The position numbers and the translations under genes are program-made. Below, piece by piece: positions 63,514 through 64,000 of a stretch of DNA of 64,000 bases (within the stretch, counting starts at the first letter, position 1; the number at the start of each line of letters is the position of its first letter). The stretch comes from Candidatus Terasakiella magnetica (GTDB lineage: Bacteria > Pseudomonadota > Alphaproteobacteria > Rhodospirillales > Terasakiellaceae), in contig NZ_FLYE01000012.1 of assembly GCF_900093605.1 (NCBI RefSeq), forward strand, positions 1 through 64,000. The letters run 5' to 3'. Below the pieces are notes generated by a model. The model saw only the letters and a program-made list of their open reading frames with translations. It had not been told where the DNA came from and made no database searches.

Positions 63514-64000
63514 TTAATTATTTTTTATGACACTTCTGCAAAACGGATGGAAATCACCCTGTAAACCTTGCACCTCGCCTTTGCGAATCTCGCTTACGAT
63601 TTCGATACTTTCGCGAGCTTCTTTTAAACTAAACCCACGACCTGCCAGAATCTCCTCATAGCTCAAGGTATGAAGATCCGTAAATCCATCTGAAAATTCC
63701 AGCTCATCGCCTTCAATCAAAATAGAACGATATGTTCTTTTGTTCTTTTCTATTGCCTCTTGAGGCAGATATGTTGCGTTAATTGACAAGAACCAACGCA
63801 CACGGGCGCGTTCAAACTCAAGATAACCAGCTGCAACATCATCATTATGAATATGAATTACATTGCGTTTTAACCCACCAAACACCCACTGCAACATATC
63901 ATAAAAATGCACACCGATATTTGTTGCAACACCGCCAGACTTTTTAAGATCACCTTTCCAGCTCACACCATACCAATGACCGCGAGAAGTCAGATACGTG
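63514..64000 (-). CDS. Gfo/Idh/MocA-family UDP-sugar 3-dehydrogenase (WbpB-like), 5' end outside the window
   Basis: The frame is open to the right edge, giving 162 codons of the C-terminal half. It reads [20 protein letters not shown] at the edge, then [20 protein letters not shown] with the conserved His and Tyr/Asp of the MocA catalytic region. The pattern fits WbpB, which oxidises C3 of UDP-GlcNAc-uronate with NAD+. A GTG at 63966 is in frame but is internal, not a start. First visible gene of the wbpB–wbpD–wbpE-type operon. Confidence 0.88.
   Translation of the reverse strand, partial: TYLTSRGHWYGVSWKGDLKKSGGVATNIGVHFYDMLQWVFGGLKRNVIHIHNDDVAAGYLEFERARVRWFLSINATYLPQEAIEKNKRTYRSILIEGDELEFSDGFTDLHTLSYEEILAGRGFSLKEARESIEIVSEIRKGEVQGLQGDFHPFCRSVIKNN

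Overview
The window reads as the chromosome of a free-living, probably marine alphaproteobacterium, most like the Rhodospirillales / Terasakiella–Thalassospira area. This is an inference from gene content, not from a search. Pointers are the HemD–mitofilin–HemY heme block, the hemC/tsaD–gpsA–YciI–EVE neighbourhood, a DUF1674 (SdhAF4) protein, the GP(E/D)RRRR tail on a receiver protein, and moderate GC with many Gcc/cgc codons. The DNA is densely coded with many ATGA and TAATG overlaps. No rRNA, tRNA, CRISPR array, prophage or classical defence locus was seen.

Region 1 (1–12.8 kb) is mostly housekeeping and envelope physiology. It holds a LysR regulator divergent from an ABM-fold enzyme and an MFS exporter, a voltage-gated-type K+ channel, a HAD phosphatase with a TPR protein, ThpR, the Tas aldo-keto reductase, TesA divergent from the YbbA/YbbP ABC system, a Bax-inhibitor-1 protein and a 2-hydroxyacid dehydrogenase.

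Region 2 (12.8–19 kb) is an accessory signalling and metal-protein stretch. It contains a J-domain protein, a 58-residue Cys-rich protein, a tandem-receiver protein, a 67-residue helical protein, a degenerate receiver (Glu in place of the phospho-Asp) translationally coupled to a long hemerythrin fusion, a membrane-anchored DUF2202 ferritin-like protein and a small hydrophobic protein. This is the part of the window that looks least described.

Region 3 (19–38.5 kb) starts with a BMP-type nucleoside ABC importer coupled to dusC. It continues with hemY-like, a hemD–mitofilin fusion, hemC, tsaD, an SGNH protein, gpsA, YciI, EVE, a Rieske protein, acs, an M23 peptidase and purH. A decayed IS3-family element (38.5–39.4 kb) sits between purH and what looks like the original purH terminator.

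Region 4 (39.4–64 kb) is dominated by surface polysaccharide genes. They comprise a GINT1-like protein with a NodU/CmcH carbamoyltransferase, a GT4, and then, after rsmB, htpX, SdhAF4, a nuclease and a TPR protein, a seven-gene operon: UDP-uronate epimerase, UDP-sugar dehydrogenase, O-antigen ligase/polymerase, GT4, WbpL-like initiating transferase, WbpV-like reductase/epimerase and WbpM-like dehydratase. A heparinase II/III-like gene, cysNC/cysD (PAPS synthesis) and wbpE/wbpD/wbpB-like genes follow on the minus strand; the last runs off the right edge. Together these predict a glycan started on QuiNAc or a similar 6-deoxy sugar, carrying uronic and diacetamido-uronic acids, possibly carbamoylated and possibly sulfated. 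No Wzx flippase is visible here.
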